Assembly (NCBI GenBank): GCA_963682025.1
Contig: OY821517.1
Coordinates: forward strand, 50,221,662 to 50,285,661
Reading direction: 5' to 3'
DNA: 64,000 nucleotides
Origin: Cordilura impudica
Taxonomy: Eukaryota; Arthropoda; Insecta; Diptera; Scathophagidae
Shown piece by piece: positions 63,128 through 64,000 of this stretch. Made by a program: the position numbers and the translations under genes. Position 1 is the stretch's first letter; every line of letters begins with the position of its first letter. Under the pieces are notes generated by a model that saw only the letters and a program-made list of their open reading frames with translations, did no database searches and was not told the DNA's origin.

Positions 63128-64000
63128 AAGGGTTTTTCAATAAGAGCAAAAGTTCAATAAGAACAAAAGTTTTTTTTAAATAAAACAAAAACGGTTTTGG
63201 ATATCAATGAAATTCTTTTTTCCTGTGAAAGTACGTTCGATGCCATTATGTATGGAAATCGATCTCTTTTGCATGGGTCCACGGGTACGCTTGCAGAAGT
63301 CCAGACGCTGAACCCAATTTTCGACAGTTTTCAAGCATAAATCGGCCGATACTGCTGCAGTTTCACGTTCGATATTCGTACGAAGTCCATCAATCGTCGC
63401 TGGCTTGTTGGCATAGACCATAGACTTGACGTAGCCCCACAAGAAATAGTCCAACGGCGTCAAATCGCACGACCGAGGCGGCCAATCGACTGGACCATTT
63501 CGTGAGATAACACGTTCTCCAAACTTGGTTTCCAATAAATTGATTGTGACATTCGTTGTGTGGCTTGTGGCGCCGTCCTGTTGGAACCACATGTCCTCCA
63601 AGTCCATGTCATCCAATTGGGGCCAAAAATATTCGGTTATCATTGAACGGTAGCGATTCCCATTCACAGTAACGTGCCGGTCTTGATCATCACGGAAGAA
63701 GTACTGCCCAATGACGCCGCCGGCCCATAAACCGCACCAAACCGTAGTTTTTTCGGGATGCAATGATGACTCATGGAGTACGTGTGGATTGCTATCTGAC
63801 CAATAACGCATATTTTGTTTATTGACGAAGCCAGTCAGCCAGAAATGAGCCTCATCGCTGAAGACGATTTTTCGATGAAAATCCGAATCATTTTCAAGTT
63901 GTTGCTCAGCCCAATTCACGAACATACGACGCTTCTGGTGGTCAAGCGGCTTCAGTTCTTGCGTCAATTTGATCTTGTAAGGATGTAGGCCAAGATCTTT
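63128..64000 (-). mobile_element. Tc1/mariner-superfamily element, 3' side (continues right)
   Basis: TA at 63126-63127, then the terminus AAGGGTTTTTCAATAAG, followed by AAAAGTTCAATAAGAACAAA. It carries a long transposase frame. The other end is outside the window. Confidence 0.85.
63176..64000 (-). CDS. Mariner-type transposase, open frame running off the right edge
   Basis: The minus-strand frame is open from the window edge to the stop at 63176 (at least 274 codons) with no interruption. Catalytic motifs: FSDEAHFWLTG (first Asp), WFQQDGATSHTTN (second Asp) and WPPRSCDLTPLDYFLWGYVK (third Asp, about 36 residues after the second). The context TTVWCGLWAGGVIGQYFF and YRSMITEYFWPQL is usual for this widespread insect family. 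The N-terminal HTH part lies outside. An intact frame suggests recent activity. The element lies antisense in, or just right of, the coiled-coil gene. Confidence 0.92.
   Translation of the reverse strand, partial: KDLGLHPYKIKLTQELKPLDHQKRRMFVNWAEQQLENDSDFHRKIVFSDEAHFWLTGFVNKQNMRYWSDSNPHVLHESSLHPEKTTVWCGLWAGGVIGQYFFRDDQDRHVTVNGNRYRSMITEYFWPQLDDMDLEDMWFQQDGATSHTTNVTINLLETKFGERVISRNGPVDWPPRSCDLTPLDYFLWGYVKSMVYANKPATIDGLRTNIERETAAVSADLCLKTVENWVQRLDFCKRTRGPMQKRSISIHNGIERTFTGKKNFIDIQNRFCFI

Overview
The window is nuclear DNA from an insect, most likely a higher fly (Diptera, Schizophora). It is strongly AT-rich, has spliced genes with GT-AG introns, and its main gene is a glutamine-rich eIF4G of the fly type. 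Almost everything else is transposon: BEL/Pao, jockey-like, I-like and RTE-like LINEs, Tc1/mariner, pogo/Tigger, hAT, Transib, Harbinger-like, MULE-like, Helitron derivatives and many MITEs. In Drosophila melanogaster eIF4G1 lies on the small repeat-rich fourth chromosome (Muller element F). TE-bloated introns here would fit the same chromosome, but that is inference.

Only two host genes are well supported, both on the + strand. (1) eIF4G, positions 18483-40835, has five coding exons whose splice phases all agree (18464-20667, 21963-22208, 22389-23117, 24606-25768, 38088-40835). The encoded protein is about 2356 residues: a Q/N-rich N-terminus, a DP motif, a possible eIF4E-binding motif, MIF4G split by a 12.3 kb intron, MA3, and a W2-like C-terminus. 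(2) A coiled-coil protein of unknown function starts at 43480 (exons 43480-43666, 43739-43925, 60393-60678, 60755-60867, 60933-61122) and runs off the right edge. Its second intron is 16.5 kb.

Layout. 1-3785: 5' part of a BEL/Pao element on the minus strand. 3786-14401: nested DNA transposons (Helitron-like copies, a Tc1 copy split by a MITE, a 3.4 kb hAT with an exact 8 bp target duplication that itself carries another TIR element, and an older TIR family). 14402-16750: a decayed Transib transposase, the RAG1-related superfamily. 17103-18463: a fly repeat with a (GACG)n tract, then the 5' side of eIF4G. 18464-25768: eIF4G exons 1-4, with a MULE-like element and a deleted mariner in introns. 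25769-38087: eIF4G intron 4, with a LINE inserted in a LINE, a near-complete pogo/Tigger, Helitron-like copies and MITEs. 38088-43479: last exon, 3' UTR and AT-rich spacer. 43480-61122: the coiled-coil gene; its large intron holds a jockey-like LINE split by two repeats, a second Helitron family, a layered Harbinger-like nest, a Helitron copy inserted in a Helitron copy, and an I-like LINE. 61123-64000: intron or flank with a long-armed foldback element, a Tc1 remnant and a mariner transposase running off the edge.

No tRNA, rRNA, CRISPR or prokaryotic system was seen. The notable biology is repeat architecture: precise nested insertions that can be dated relative to each other, and a few possibly undescribed short TIR, foldback and Helitron-derived families.
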